A program made the position numbers and the translations under genes. A DNA stretch of 64,000 nucleotides from Pythium myriotylum (taxonomy: Eukaryota > Oomycota > Peronosporomycetes > Pythiales > Pythiaceae). Below are positions 20,644 through 32,700 of this stretch, one piece after another (the stretch's first letter is position 1; the number at the start of each line of letters is the position of its first letter). The notes beneath the pieces were generated by a model. It searched no databases. It saw only the letters and a program-made list of their open reading frames with translations, and was not told the DNA's origin. The stretch spans positions 1,986,501 through 2,050,500 of the forward strand of contig JALJCQ010000030.1 of the NCBI GenBank assembly GCA_023091665.1. The letters are read 5' to 3'.

Positions 20644-23511
20644 ATGGATCATCACGTCGAGCTCCAACAGCGCACGCGCGGTGCGCGTTCTCGGTCCAGT
20701 GTGGAAGCGCCAGTTGCCTCGAAACGCCCGCTCGTGGCGGCGGTTCGACCGACGCAACCTTCGCGTCTGACTCGTTGTGGGTTCGGCCCTCGCAAGTCTC
20801 TGCTGGACTGCAAACAATTGTCAGTGGCTGGTGGGGCTTGTGGGGAAGTCGACTCAAGTCGGCGTTCGGTGGGATTTAAGGCAAGGAAGCTCTCTCGCCA
20901 TCGCGACGACACCAGCATGTCGTGGAGGGACTCTGCGATCGCTGGCCTTTCCGAGCGATGCAGCAACCGCGTCACAGACCAGCCAGGACGAGAGACATGG
21001 CAATGCCGATCAACTGTTGGTGCGACGTCAGATATCGACGATGATGTGTGCTCCGAGGTCAGCGACGGCGCTGAAGACGACTTGGCTGCGGAGGTGAGGG
21101 AAAGATCCATATACGCCGACAACATAACCCGCATCGGAGTGAGCGGAGGAGAGCGAAAGCCACGCCCACGCAAGCTCACGCTTGGTGACCACTTAGACCG
21201 CATGCGCCCGCATGCGCTTAAGAAGATTATGCCCCCTATTCCAGTGACTCCGCTTGGTATGGACGCCGAGAAAGCAACTCCTCATGGCAAAGGTCGTCAT
21301 CTCTCGTCAGCTCGCCATAGCGCGGCCACCAAACTGCATGGTGCACTGGCGTCGAAGAAGAAGCAGCAAGAGGGTGCTCACCTAACCATTTACATGGATT
21401 ATGACCGAGAAGAAGCCTTTGGCACGAAGCCACAACGACAAAAAGCCTACGTGGTGCGGAAAGTATGGAAGGTTCACATAGCGCTGTTTTTCAGCACCGC
21501 ATGCATACATTGCGTGTCGTTCAATGTGAGCCCCGCTCTGAGAAAGCTCTTCAGAATCGAAACTCTTCCCGTGGGGCTGTGTATCGTGGTCACGTGGACG
21601 ATCTTGGGGCTCGTCAACTGTCTCGGTGCATGGGTGGGAAGTCGAAGCGACCGCGTCTCGTTGCTTCGGCGGCTATCGTGTCTCTGGGTGTTTGCGATCA
21701 TTATTTTGCAGGTCGCGAAATTTCTCCCTCTCCCCGCGAGAGTGGCAAATTCGCTGCTGGGCGTCGGATACGTCATGGCTGTCGTAGCGCATGGTCTTCT
21801 GGTTCCAAACGCTGTCGCTTTAGGCTCAGAAGTCGTCACATCAAGAGCGCTAACGACACTGGATGACAATATCGACGTGTCTCTGCGCCAGCAACGGACA
21901 GTTGAAGTCGCGATGGGCACTTACTTTACGTGGACAATCGCGGCCATGGTGTTGGCCACTAGCCTCGTCCAGGTATTCTATTTTGCAGGAGTGAGCTTCG
22001 AGCTTAATCCCGGACAAGACGTTATGGCACTACGGAACCGGTGGACGGTGTGCATTACCATCCCATGCGGCGCGCTGCTGCTTGCGCTCATCATGACGTT
22101 CCTGTTTGATTCTCGCCACCACTACACGCCGCAAGCACCAGGGATGGGATCACCTCAAATTGCAATACCGCCTCCAGATGCGTCCAAGTCGATGGACTCG
22201 ATGAACGCAATTGAGCGCAAGCTGGCTCGAGGTGAACTAGATTGTTTGCCGATCGGGCTTGACAGTACTAGGACCTCTCGCCCCGGGTTCCAGGAATGGG
22301 GTAATCTAGTGCGGCGTTCGCTTCCGCTTGTTGCTCTCAGCGTCTTCGCGTTTGTGTCGTTGCTCGCGGTCGTCGCTGTACTAGTCGCACACGTGGTTCC
22401 CAGCAGGTTGACGACGTCGTCGACCCTCGCTCATCTCAGCATTTTCGCAACGCTCGCGTTCAGCTGGTTGATGACAATGATGATTAGTACCTGTCAGCTT
22501 GCTCCCGCTCCTCGCAATAAACTTTATGGACGTGTGGACAGTCGTGACCTGGTCATGCTTCCGTCTCGCCGGCAACTCTTCGTACTCGTAACCCTTGTGA
22601 GTCTTGCTTGCACCGTCGCCTTGGCTGCTTTTGTGCGGGCTCAGCTCTACTCAACACTTTTCGTGCAAACTTGTCAATTGCGCCGTTCTCGCGAAGCGTC
22701 GATCTTATTTGACCCTAATGTGCTTGCTGCGTGGGTCGGGCTCCTGTCAGTAGCTGCACTTCCTGTATTGCAGTTCTCGGTTCGAAGCAAGGCCACCTCC
22801 AACCCGGACCTCCCCTCGCGCTTGTCGCCGGTGCGCCGGGTTGCAATCGGGATACTACTCTATCTTGTGGCCATCTTTTTGTCTAGCATTGTCGAACTCT
22901 ACCGGCGTGACGTGCGCCGATCTCCGCACGAGGGCATCAAGAATCCTGGTACAGTTGGCTGCAACAAAATTGAGACGACCAACTTTAGCGTTTGGTGGAG
23001 TGTACCCCACCTAGCCATTCTTTCTCTAGCCGACGCAGTGTTTCGTGTCGGTACAGCCGAGGAAGCGTACGTTTTGACAGCTCCGCTGAACTGGTTTGGG
23101 CTTGCACAAGGAATTCTGTCACTAGCGGACAGTGTAGGTTACGCTTCAGCCCTCGCACTATCGACTACACTCTCCTCTTGGCTTTATCAACTCGACACAA
23201 GCGATCTTGTGCTGTTGCTACTCATTATCACAGCCATCTCGTCGTTGTCGTACTCTTTGACTAAGAGACTCGCCGACCACGTGGATGCGAGTCGATGGCG
23301 GCCCGATCTACACGAGCACGAGGATACCAGCGACGGCGAGATCGCGAAAGAGGTTGCAGTGATTGACGACGAGGAGATGACCTCGGAGCCTTTCGATCAA
23401 AGAACAAGTGGTGATAGCAACCCTCTTCCAGGGAAAGAGGCATTATTACTCTCTTCGGAGCAATCAGAGAAACTCACACCGCGGCATCGACTCAATGCGG
23501 CCCAAGGGTGA
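20644..23511 (+). CDS. PTR/POT-like major facilitator transporter
   Basis: Single exon, up to 955 residues. About 275 N-terminal residues are hydrophilic and low in order. The membrane part has 12 or so hydrophobic segments (about 280-890) with a large soluble loop after the sixth (about 500-550, following FDSRHHY). Family hints are the VPNAVALGSEV segment, which resembles the NxxALGxDQ block of proton-dependent oligopeptide transporters, and the late block NFSVWWSVPHLAILSLADAVF, which resembles the WWxxPQYxLLGIGEVF block. Transport of peptides or nitrate is possible but unproven, and the ExxER motif of POT carriers is not evident. Start choice is uncertain: the first Met is only 48 bp after the upstream stop; Met at 20917 (residue 92) would leave a normal spacer. 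Confidence 0.75.
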   Translation: MDHHVELQQRTRGARSRSSVEAPVASKRPLVAAVRPTQPSRLTRCGFGPRKSLLDCKQLSVAGGACGEVDSSRRSVGFKARKLSRHRDDTSMSWRDSAIAGLSERCSNRVTDQPGRETWQCRSTVGATSDIDDDVCSEVSDGAEDDLAAEVRERSIYADNITRIGVSGGERKPRPRKLTLGDHLDRMRPHALKKIMPPIPVTPLGMDAEKATPHGKGRHLSSARHSAATKLHGALASKKKQQEGAHLTIYMDYDREEAFGTKPQRQKAYVVRKVWKVHIALFFSTACIHCVSFNVSPALRKLFRIETLPVGLCIVVTWTILGLVNCLGAWVGSRSDRVSLLRRLSCLWVFAIIILQVAKFLPLPARVANSLLGVGYVMAVVAHGLLVPNAVALGSEVVTSRALTTLDDNIDVSLRQQRTVEVAMGTYFTWTIAAMVLATSLVQVFYFAGVSFELNPGQDVMALRNRWTVCITIPCGALLLALIMTFLFDSRHHYTPQAPGMGSPQIAIPPPDASKSMDSMNAIERKLARGELDCLPIGLDSTRTSRPGFQEWGNLVRRSLPLVALSVFAFVSLLAVVAVLVAHVVPSRLTTSSTLAHLSIFATLAFSWLMTMMISTCQLAPAPRNKLYGRVDSRDLVMLPSRRQLFVLVTLVSLACTVALAAFVRAQLYSTLFVQTCQLRRSREASILFDPNVLAAWVGLLSVAALPVLQFSVRSKATSNPDLPSRLSPVRRVAIGILLYLVAIFLSSIVELYRRDVRRSPHEGIKNPGTVGCNKIETTNFSVWWSVPHLAILSLADAVFRVGTAEEAYVLTAPLNWFGLAQGILSLADSVGYASALALSTTLSSWLYQLDTSDLVLLLLIITAISSLSYSLTKRLADHVDASRWRPDLHEHEDTSDGEIAKEVAVIDDEEMTSEPFDQRTSGDSNPLPGKEALLLSSEQSEKLTPRHRLNAAQG

Positions 23512-23726
23512 CGACTGCGAATCTCATTTTTGTTTTGAAATGACGACTGCCGGCTTATTTGCGAGCATGATGACAATGGAATCTTTGGATATGTGTGAAG
23601 GTGGAGTATCGAAAGCCAGTTTAATGTGCAAGGCGGAACAGATCGCGTGAGTCGTGAACACAATACTACTGCAGTACGAAAAATTGTCTTTTGTATCACA
23701 CATACTTCGTAGTACATCGTTTCTAC

Positions 23727-26700
23727 CTACAACCAGGGACACCACGTTGGGTACATTTCACGCTGCCGCTCTGGGCTCGTGGCGATGTCCAGCAGCTCGC
23801 GCACGCTCTTGCCACGTTGCGAGTCTGTCTCTTTCTTGAGTGAAACACCGCGTATCCGCTCGAGCACGAGGCTCACGTTCGCTTCCACGCGTTGTTGCAC
23901 TTGACTTTCGAGTCGTCGCTGGCGCTGCGCTTGCTGCTGTTGTGAAGAAGCGCCGCCCATCGAAGCGTTGGCAGCAGTCGCAGGTGAGTCAAGCGGGCCG
24001 GTGGCCGTCGTCGATGCTGCTGTCAACCGCGTCTTCGACGCGTGCCACGAAAACAAGTCGTCTCGGAAGAACAGACCGAGTTGGTTGCCGAGCAAGTCTT
24101 CCTCGCCCATGAACGCCTCCGCAGTCGCAGCCATGACCACGCTGAACGGCCCGTGTACACCAGGTCGTGTCACGAAGTTATGCAGGTTCCGCGTGAGTCG
24201 AAAGGGCATTGAGGTCGAGGCCTCAAGTAGACCGCTGCTCGCATACCCAGGCCGCAACTCAGCACTCACCACGCGAGCGGTCCGTCTCGAAAACAGGATT
24301 CTGTGAGGAGCACGGTCGCCAACAAACAGCGCGTACGAGAGGAAGGAAGACAGTGCGAGGTGCTTGGTGAACTCGCTGCGAAACTGGAAGTAGGCATCTG
24401 CATTGGCAGAGATCTGAAACACGTACTTGGCAAGAAGAGTTTCTGGCACGTGATCTGAGCAGACTTCATCGAAAGCTTTGGCCTTCGCGAGCGCCAGTTG
24501 TTCATCCTCTTGCTGCGGCGAAATAGACTCACCGCCGATGTGCGAGGCAACATACGCCTCACTTATACGCTGGCGGTACAACTCTATCGGAAAGTCTGGG
24601 TCTCTGTGGGTAGCTCGGCACTGCTGATCGTAGATCTCCCCGAGGGTGACGAAGTCGCGGCTGTCCTCCAGCAACCGTACACGCGGAGTGAGCGGGATGA
24701 TCTTGGGGATATGAAACACTGCGTTGCGCTTCCGTGTCTCCTTGTGACGCGCCAGTAGGCGATTCAACAGCAAATACATTTGAGCCATACGCTCATCCGT
24801 ACGGGTCGTGTGGGTCATTGCATATTGAACAAGGAAGCTGTACGTGCGGCCGTCACTTCCCCCCATGGCAAGACGTCGCTGGGTGTACCCGCTGCGTAAC
24901 AGCACATCCACGTCGTTGTCGAAATACAGAATCCGCGCGTGCAAGTCTTTGATAGGCTCACTGTCTGTGATGTACTGACCAGGTACTTCCATGTTAGAAC
25001 TGCTGAGCTCCATAAGAAAGCGGCTGCAGTGCTCTAGTCGCAGTTTGCCCCCGCGACAAGCTGCTTGGTGATTCTGGACGCGCGCTTGCAGGAGATTGCG
25101 CCACTTTTTGAGTCGGTCCATCATCTCGAACAGTGTCACCTGCTCTTCTTCGTGCTGTCGCGTTGGGTCTGACGCAAAGTCTGCTTCGAACGCTGATTTG
25201 AACTCAGCTACAAACTCCAGGTACTTCTCGTTCTTGAGCTGTTGGTGCACCTGAGGTGGGCCACCCACAGAATTACTCGCTGGGGGAACAGCAACCGCGA
25301 ACAGTTTGCGACAGACTTTTTCAAGGGCTGCCCGAAGCATGCGCGGCACAAGCTCTCGCTGAGATAGACGTGGTAGCTGATAACACTTCAGGAGTAATGA
25401 ATGAACTGCTGTGAGCAACTCCTCTTCGGGCTCTGGACGGAACTTAGTAATCATTTCCTCGAGCACACACTCCATCTCAAACGTGAGCGAATCGTGCGTG
25501 CGCCGCAAGAAATTGAGCAAATCCTCCGTGTACTGGACGGGGCCAAGTTCAAGCCTCGCTGCACCTGCATTAGTGGGTGCGTTTGTCGCGTCTGTCCCGC
25601 TGGAACCGAGAAGCAATCGTTCACGCCACGCTTCAATCGTGAGTACTTGGCTGAGCGCTACGCCAAATGCAGTTGGAGTCGGACGTGCCGGGGCCACAAG
25701 CCCAGGGATTTGCTGTACCTTGCTTAGCGGCATTGTGGACGGCACAGCAACAACATGGCCGGCCTTCGTGCGATAGTAGACCGCGTTATTCCCGTAAGTT
25801 GGCGTAGCCGGCCCTGGAGTGGACCCAATCGAACCAGACGAGGGTGTCGTCGGTGCTGACGCCTGGCGATCGCCCACCTGAGAAGTAGAGCTGTCTCGGT
25901 TCTCGAGGAAGAATGCCCGCATTGTGTAGTACAATGCCTGGGGAAATTTAGCCGAGAGACCACGAAGCAGCCCGCGAATCTGTGGCGCCTCTGGTCGCCC
26001 GAGGGCCATCAAAAGCTGAGGGATCCACACAATCCAGATCCAAATGGGTAGCTGCTTGCCGTGAGTTTCGAACGATTGAATCAGCATACCATGGTGGTCG
26101 TCCATGCTCAGCAGCCATAGCACACGAGCAATCATAAGTCGAGCTGCATTGCAGCGGTGATGAATTGCTTGTAGATAGCACGCTATAGTCTGTGACGCGA
26201 AGCTGAGCTCTCTGGAGTGGCTGTTGCCGCTGCTGCTGCTACTCGCGTTGCTTCCCCTCCCAGCTGACGCCAAGAAGAGACGGTAGCAATAGTGACCCCA
26301 CGAGAGCCAGCCTTTGCCATAGCTGTCGCAGACTTGCAGACAGTACGAGAAAGTCTGGTTTGCTTCGTTGCTGCTCCCCATTGCTTCCAAGAAGAGCGCT
26401 TTGAGTCGGAACATTTCAGCCTTCTGACGCAGACTGAAGTAGTCTAGGTTCGTATTATTGAGTATCGCCAGTCCGCCAGTGTACTCGCTTGAGCTCTCGT
26501 AGCAAATACTCACTTGCTCACGGAGTTTAGAGAAGGCATCCTGAACATCCATAGCCGGGATCGTGTACAGTTTCGAGAGCGCCCCAAGGCACACATCTGG
26601 TAGATGCTGCTTGCGAGCCGTGTGTGCGAGGCGTATCACCGACCATGGACTGTCGTGCATACAAGCCAACATCTGGGCATCACTCCATGAGAAAGTACTC

Positions 26701-29700
26701 TTGACAACCTGAAACATGTGCGAGCGCCAAGTCAAAATGTCATCCCACATGAGAATCGGCTCCCATTTGTTGGGGAGACGTTCTCGCCAAGTGTTGATCG
26801 ACGGCTTGAGATTCGGTAATGTGTGCAACTGGCTAGCGTGCTTGATGTCCGTCATCATTTGAATCGACTCCTTCACTTCGACGAACTGATGGAACAAGTG
26901 GAGCAACCCAACGTGAGACTTTCCCAGAACGCGAGGGAGTCCTTGCCACTGGAACAGTGCTAGCTCTGCGGTCTGTGCTGCCAGCGACTCGATGGATGAA
27001 CGCTTCTCCGAATCCAAAATAGCTATGTACAAGCGCTGTAATCGCGTATGAGGGCATCCCCCACCCAGGTCTACAGTCTGGCTTGACAATGAAGAGGTCG
27101 ATAGTGACGAAACAGATCCTCCACTCCCACTTTGGGAGCCCATGCTGACATTCAAGAGCTGCTTCGCACCATTCCAATCGCCACGCTTCCACACACAATC
27201 CAAAAGGAGGTCTTGGTTCTGTGTAGCCTTGGCAAAGTCATGCATCAGTTGCCACTGGCATAGTTGCTTAGCGCAAGCAACCCAACGTTCTTCCCACAGA
27301 CGGAGCTCGAATAAGTTGACATCATCCATGCTCACTCGCCCGCTTTGAGCTTTGGAAAGGGCCTTAAAGTACTCTTCCTGGGCTTCATGGACACAACCCA
27401 AAGCTTCCAGCACAAGCGCCGACCGTGTCTCCGGCTGCGCGATATGTTCCAAACTCAAACCGACTCTTAGATCATCTTCGTTCAAAGACTTGTAGATTGA
27501 GCTCAGTGCCTCAATCCACCGCAGCCGACTCTCTATGCTCAACGAGCCGTTCTCGACCTGAAACTCACACATACGTGCGGCTGAGCTCCAAACATCGTAG
27601 GCACCCGCGAGATGAAGCACCAGCTCGGGTGTGAGCACTGGTGCAGTCGGCGCCACAGAAACGAGTGACCGCATGATTGTCTGAACCACGTTGACCCGGC
27701 CTCTCGGGGGGCTGGAGTGCAGCAACGGCACGTGCAGGTCTCGTTTGTTGAATTTCGACGACAGCATCTTAGTGAGTTGAGTTGTTACCTGAGACTGCTG
27801 CGGCGGAGTCAATCGCTTCCATGTATCGCTGAACAGCTGGATCCATAGATCCTCTGCAATCTCCACATCAACATGCGCGAGGTATCTCAGCGACTGCAGG
27901 AGGATGGACGAACTTTGCAGATGCTCCCGTCGCTTGCTTGGGCCGGTGCTCGTGCCAGTGGCCCCGGATAGCAAGGTCTCAACCGCGATGGCCAACCAGT
28001 AGCGGGAGCCACAAGCCTGCCAGTCTTGGCGCAATATCAAGAGCAACCGTGATGTTGGTAGAGTCAAATCTTCAATCTCAGTGGATAACGATGACACTGA
28101 ATCATACAGATATGCGAGGAACTGTTCCCGGACATCGGCATCTGGTGCGAGGAGTCCTGTCATGAAATGGGTCGTGAGCGAGTGGCTCTGCATTAGCGAG
28201 GGACTAATGTGGAAGTACGAATGCTTGACATCGCTGGTCGGATCACATAAACGCAGAATGAGCTGGTAGTAAGCGTCCCACAGTGGAAGGGATGCTACTT
28301 CATGCAGTCTGTCGAATGTCGCCATTTTCGTTAGCAAAGTCATTTTGTCCTTGGCGGTTAAGACGTTGGCTGAGGCGTTATTAGCGTGTGGTGAAGTGAT
28401 TGAGTCCCCAACGATACGTGTGATCTGAAGAAGCAGCGGAACGTTTGACGAGCTCTCAAGACAATGCACCAAGAGGTTTGTATACACGCGTCGGTGATCT
28501 CCAGCTGTTAGAGTGCACTTTGACAGCAAGTCGAGCACGACAATCAGGAGTTCGACTGCAAGTTTATGGGTGAGCAAACCAGACGCTGCAGCGGAAGTAG
28601 CTGCTGCATTACTGCCACTTCCTCCTGCCTGTTGAGATGCACCGACGAAACCCTTTTTCTTGGTTGCGGAGGCAGCACCAGGTTTGACTGATACTCCAGA
28701 AGTTGACTCTCTGTCGCTCGTTGAGCCACCTCCACCTTGCTTCTTCTTCTGGTGCTTCTCGCCTGGATCTTTCTTGCGCAAGTGTCGCATGACACTATTG
28801 ACTGACAACGACGACCGGCCACTCAGCATCAAGTCCCACTCTTCCGTAATTGCAAGACTTGGGGTCGCCATCACACGATGTCGAGTCATGCTGTCGCTCA
28901 AGGATGATGCATCCTGAGAAAGCCCCGCAACACCGTTGGAACCGGATGCAGCGCCACTTGGTACTCCACGGCTTGCTGAACTACTCACAGCGTTTGTTGC
29001 TGCAGCAGCTTGTAGCAAGTGTTCGCGAGTAAAGAACTGGGCCAGTTTCAGCAGGCTGGGAGCGAAGTGGTCCGCGAAGTCTGGCGAGCTCTCACATAAG
29101 ACCGACAGTAATCGCAAGGTGGCTTCGCCCGCGAACACGGAGGACGTGATCCCACTTGTCCGGCCTGCCTGTGCAGCCGCGAGTGCTTTCACCTTCAGCG
29201 ATGCTGAGTTGTCTGAGTTGACTTTCTGGCGCTTAGCGGGATTCGAGCTCGCCATGGCAGGTGAAGCCGACGTAGACACCATCGGTCCCGGAGATCCAGC
29301 AGTGGCGTTTGCCTGACTGACTTTGGATTCGACTTTGACGCTCGCAGGTGACGCTGAGCCTCCTGGTCCCGGCGAAGCTACTACGGTCACCTTAGCTTTA
29401 GCCTTCTGCGCTGCAACCAAAGATGACGCACTGTTGGAGTTGCTTGGCAAAGACGACAGGAACTCTTGCTGCAATGCTGCCGCATTCTGCAGCCTGTCCG
29501 CCAGAATATCCTTAAGCCACGGATAAAACTTGCACGCAACCAGCTCTTGGGAAGCACGACTTGGAGGGTACAACTAGAAAAATACAGAATGGTCAGTCTC
29601 AAAATCGACGAGTATCCACTAGTACAATGTGAACTAACTTCAACCATCCGACGCAAGAATACGGTGAGACCCGTTTGTATCTCATGGTTGGCTCGATCAA

Positions 29701-32700
29701 AGCACGGCTCGAGTAACTTCATCACTCGAGGTGCGTATTGTACAACATATGGGATCGCCCGTGAAGACTTTACGACGACCTCAGGGTTGATGAGTGAGTT
29801 GAGAATGCCAAGCACTGCGTCCAAAATCGCCAGTGATGACAAAGGAGCACCTTTCGGTACATTAAAGAACGGAGGCATAGACGTTGGAGGTGCTGTCGCA
29901 CCTGAAGTACCGTTACTTTGCATCACTTGTTGTTGCCGAATAATGGCTTCAGCTGTGACTGCGATCAATTTGTCGAAATATGAAAACCGGACTGTAGCCG
30001 AGGGCCACAATCGTAGTGCCTTGTCAAAAAGCTCGCCACACGTCTTCGACAGACGACTGGTTTCCTGCTTGTCAGCCGATGCAAGTGCAAATCTGAATGC
30101 GAAGTTGATTACGAGGTCCACCATCGGCGCATTCAGCTCGAAGTCGTCTTCCGGAAACGCCCCCTTTCCTGGATTCGTTGGACTGGGCGGCACATTGCCG
30201 GTTGTCGTGGCTGATCCACTCACTACCACTGCGCTGGTGTCTCCATCCACGCTTTCGCTGTCCTTGAACAACATTACTTTCCTGCGCTTGTGGTTGGGTG
30301 ACTCGCTATCACTCTTGGACTCCTCGTCACCCTCATCCCCAACAGATCGACGCTTTAAAGTTGACTCGACAATCTCCACCGGTCGTGAGGCTACTCGCTC
30401 TCGCCGTGTTTGTTCCCACGCGATGATGAGGTCGACAATGTTCACAGCCAAGCGGCGGTTGTCAGGTGTGCTACTCGGAGGGATCGCAAGGCGGTTTAAT
30501 GAATTCACCATTAATGGGACGAACTGGCCACGAAATGGGTAGAAGAGCGCAGGATGACGGACAATCAAGAACCAAATGTGCACAAGCTGCCCAAGTAAAT
30601 GGCCTTCTTCATAAGCAATCTTCTTGGTCCACTTGATCGCCTTGATAAACTCGTTCGGAGGAAGTCGCGATGGGAGTGCTGGTAGCAATATGTCGAAAGC
30701 CTTGCGAACGAGGAATCGTGCATCCATTTCGTGGGTTCTCAGAAGCGCAACATACACTTGTAACACAATCTTTGGTGGCGTATCGTAAACCGAGATGAAG
30801 CGACACACGTTAACATACGCCCACAACTTGGATGTGAGGTCATGTGCCTTCAGATGATTCCACGCGAACTTAATTACTTCTTTTCGATGCTCGGTTACGA
30901 ACTTGCTCATATGTTGAATGAGAAGTGTTCCCAGCTTCAGTAGTTCAATACGTAATGTCAATAGTGCCTCACTCGGGACCAACATTGGCGCCACGGCGTC
31001 CTTACTCGCTAAAATCTCCCGTAGCATCCACTGCACTGTGTCGGAGTCCAAGATGTCCACGTTATTTATCTTCGGGTCTTCAAACGATGTCGTTAGCACA
31101 GGCATAATGAGCAATTGCATTGCGTGGACCTTCAGCTCTTCGTTGGTCGTCGGATCTCGTAGCATCCTCAAAAAGAGGCGTACAATGTTGCGCTTGTTGG
31201 CCGGTAAAAAATTACGCGCGACTTCATCTTGGTAAAATTGCTGCAGGAAGTTGTAGTCAAAGCTTGAGGATCGATGCAAGAATGCAATTAGCAGGTCTAG
31301 CAGGACTTGAACGTCGTCTGGCTTGGCTCGACAGTATGAAACGAGGATTTTCACTAGCAGCTTGGATTCATAATGGTAACGAATCTGCAGTCTCTCTTGA
31401 GCAAGTAGACGCTGCACACGAGATGGAGAACGCCACAGCTTCCGGAGACAATCCATCAGAAGAGGTTGAGTTGCAAGCCACGTAGGATGAAGCTTGCTGA
31501 TCGTTCGAACGAGACGTAATCCTTGGTACAACAGCTCCAGTGCCTCTTGCTGAGCCTTGGAGGTGAAAGGAGCTGCAACCTGTGATACCGCAGCACTCCC
31601 AATTGTCGAGGATGTTGATAATGACGTTGGTTGTGACGTTGCCAAGCCAGCTGCAAGAGACGACTGCGCTCGAGCAATTTTAGCCTGGGCTTGCGCTTTA
31701 GCCCTGTGAACGTACGTTGCTTGAGCTTGCTTCGCTTTTTCTTGGGCTTGAATAGGCTTTAGACCTTGTGCATGAGCTGCTGCAAGTGCCTGTGCATGAA
31801 CTTTCTGTGCGTTTACCTGAATCTGCGCGTGAAGCTGCTGAGCATGGAGCTGCGTTACTTGGTGCGGGCTTGAACTTGGTTGCGTTGAGGCATTGGAAGC
31901 TGGTATAGGACTCGGTAGCGCAGTGCTTGCCGCAACTTGGCTCTGAGCCTTTGCGATGTAATCTTTGCTTGCAAACTGAGCCTTGGCTTGAGCTTGAACC
32001 AGCGAGAGACCTTGCGCCTGAGCAGCGGCAAGTGTTTGCGCATGCAACTTCTGCGCGTTTGCCTGGATTTGGACCTGGGACTGCACCTTTAGGGCTTGCT
32101 GAGCATTTACTTGAGCTGTCGCTTTCGCCACATATGCTGCACGTGCTTGCATACCTCTTGCTTCTGCAGCACTTGGACTAAGACCCTGCGCTTGTGCGTT
32201 TGCAACAGCTTGTGCGGCAGCTTTGTGAGCGTTTAGTTGGATTTGGGCTTGCATCTTGATGTCCTCACTTGATGCAGCTTCAGTTCCAAGAGTTGCGCTT
32301 GTCGTCGACGAAGTGGACTTAGTTGCGGACTCGATCGAGGCTGCTGCCGAAGCCATCGATGAAGTCTTTGCCGCAGCGACGAAAGTAGCAGCCATTAGAG
32401 ACTCTGCCCCACCCTCCGCAAGGATCACATTTCGAAGCGGTAGCGCCTCAGGTAACTTGATTAATTCTTGGAACAATGAGGAGTACTTGGATTCAATGAG
32501 ATGATCTCGCTTCAAGAAGAACGTAATGGACGAAGAAGCGTAGCGATTCAAAAACCGAGTCAGAGGTAACCGATACGGTGAGCTCATTTTCCCATAACTA
32601 CCGTACTTCGGCAGCACGGCTTCCAGCTCTACGACGCAGTCCACAAGAGACTCGAGAAATGACTCGTTTGGAGGTAACAAATGGAACAAATCAACAATCG

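Noticed and set aside
29466..30542. 358-residue plus-strand open frame
   Set aside because: It lies wholly antisense to TRA1 coding sequence and the TRA1 intron, with a Ser/Thr/Arg-rich composition typical of a mirror frame and no domain.
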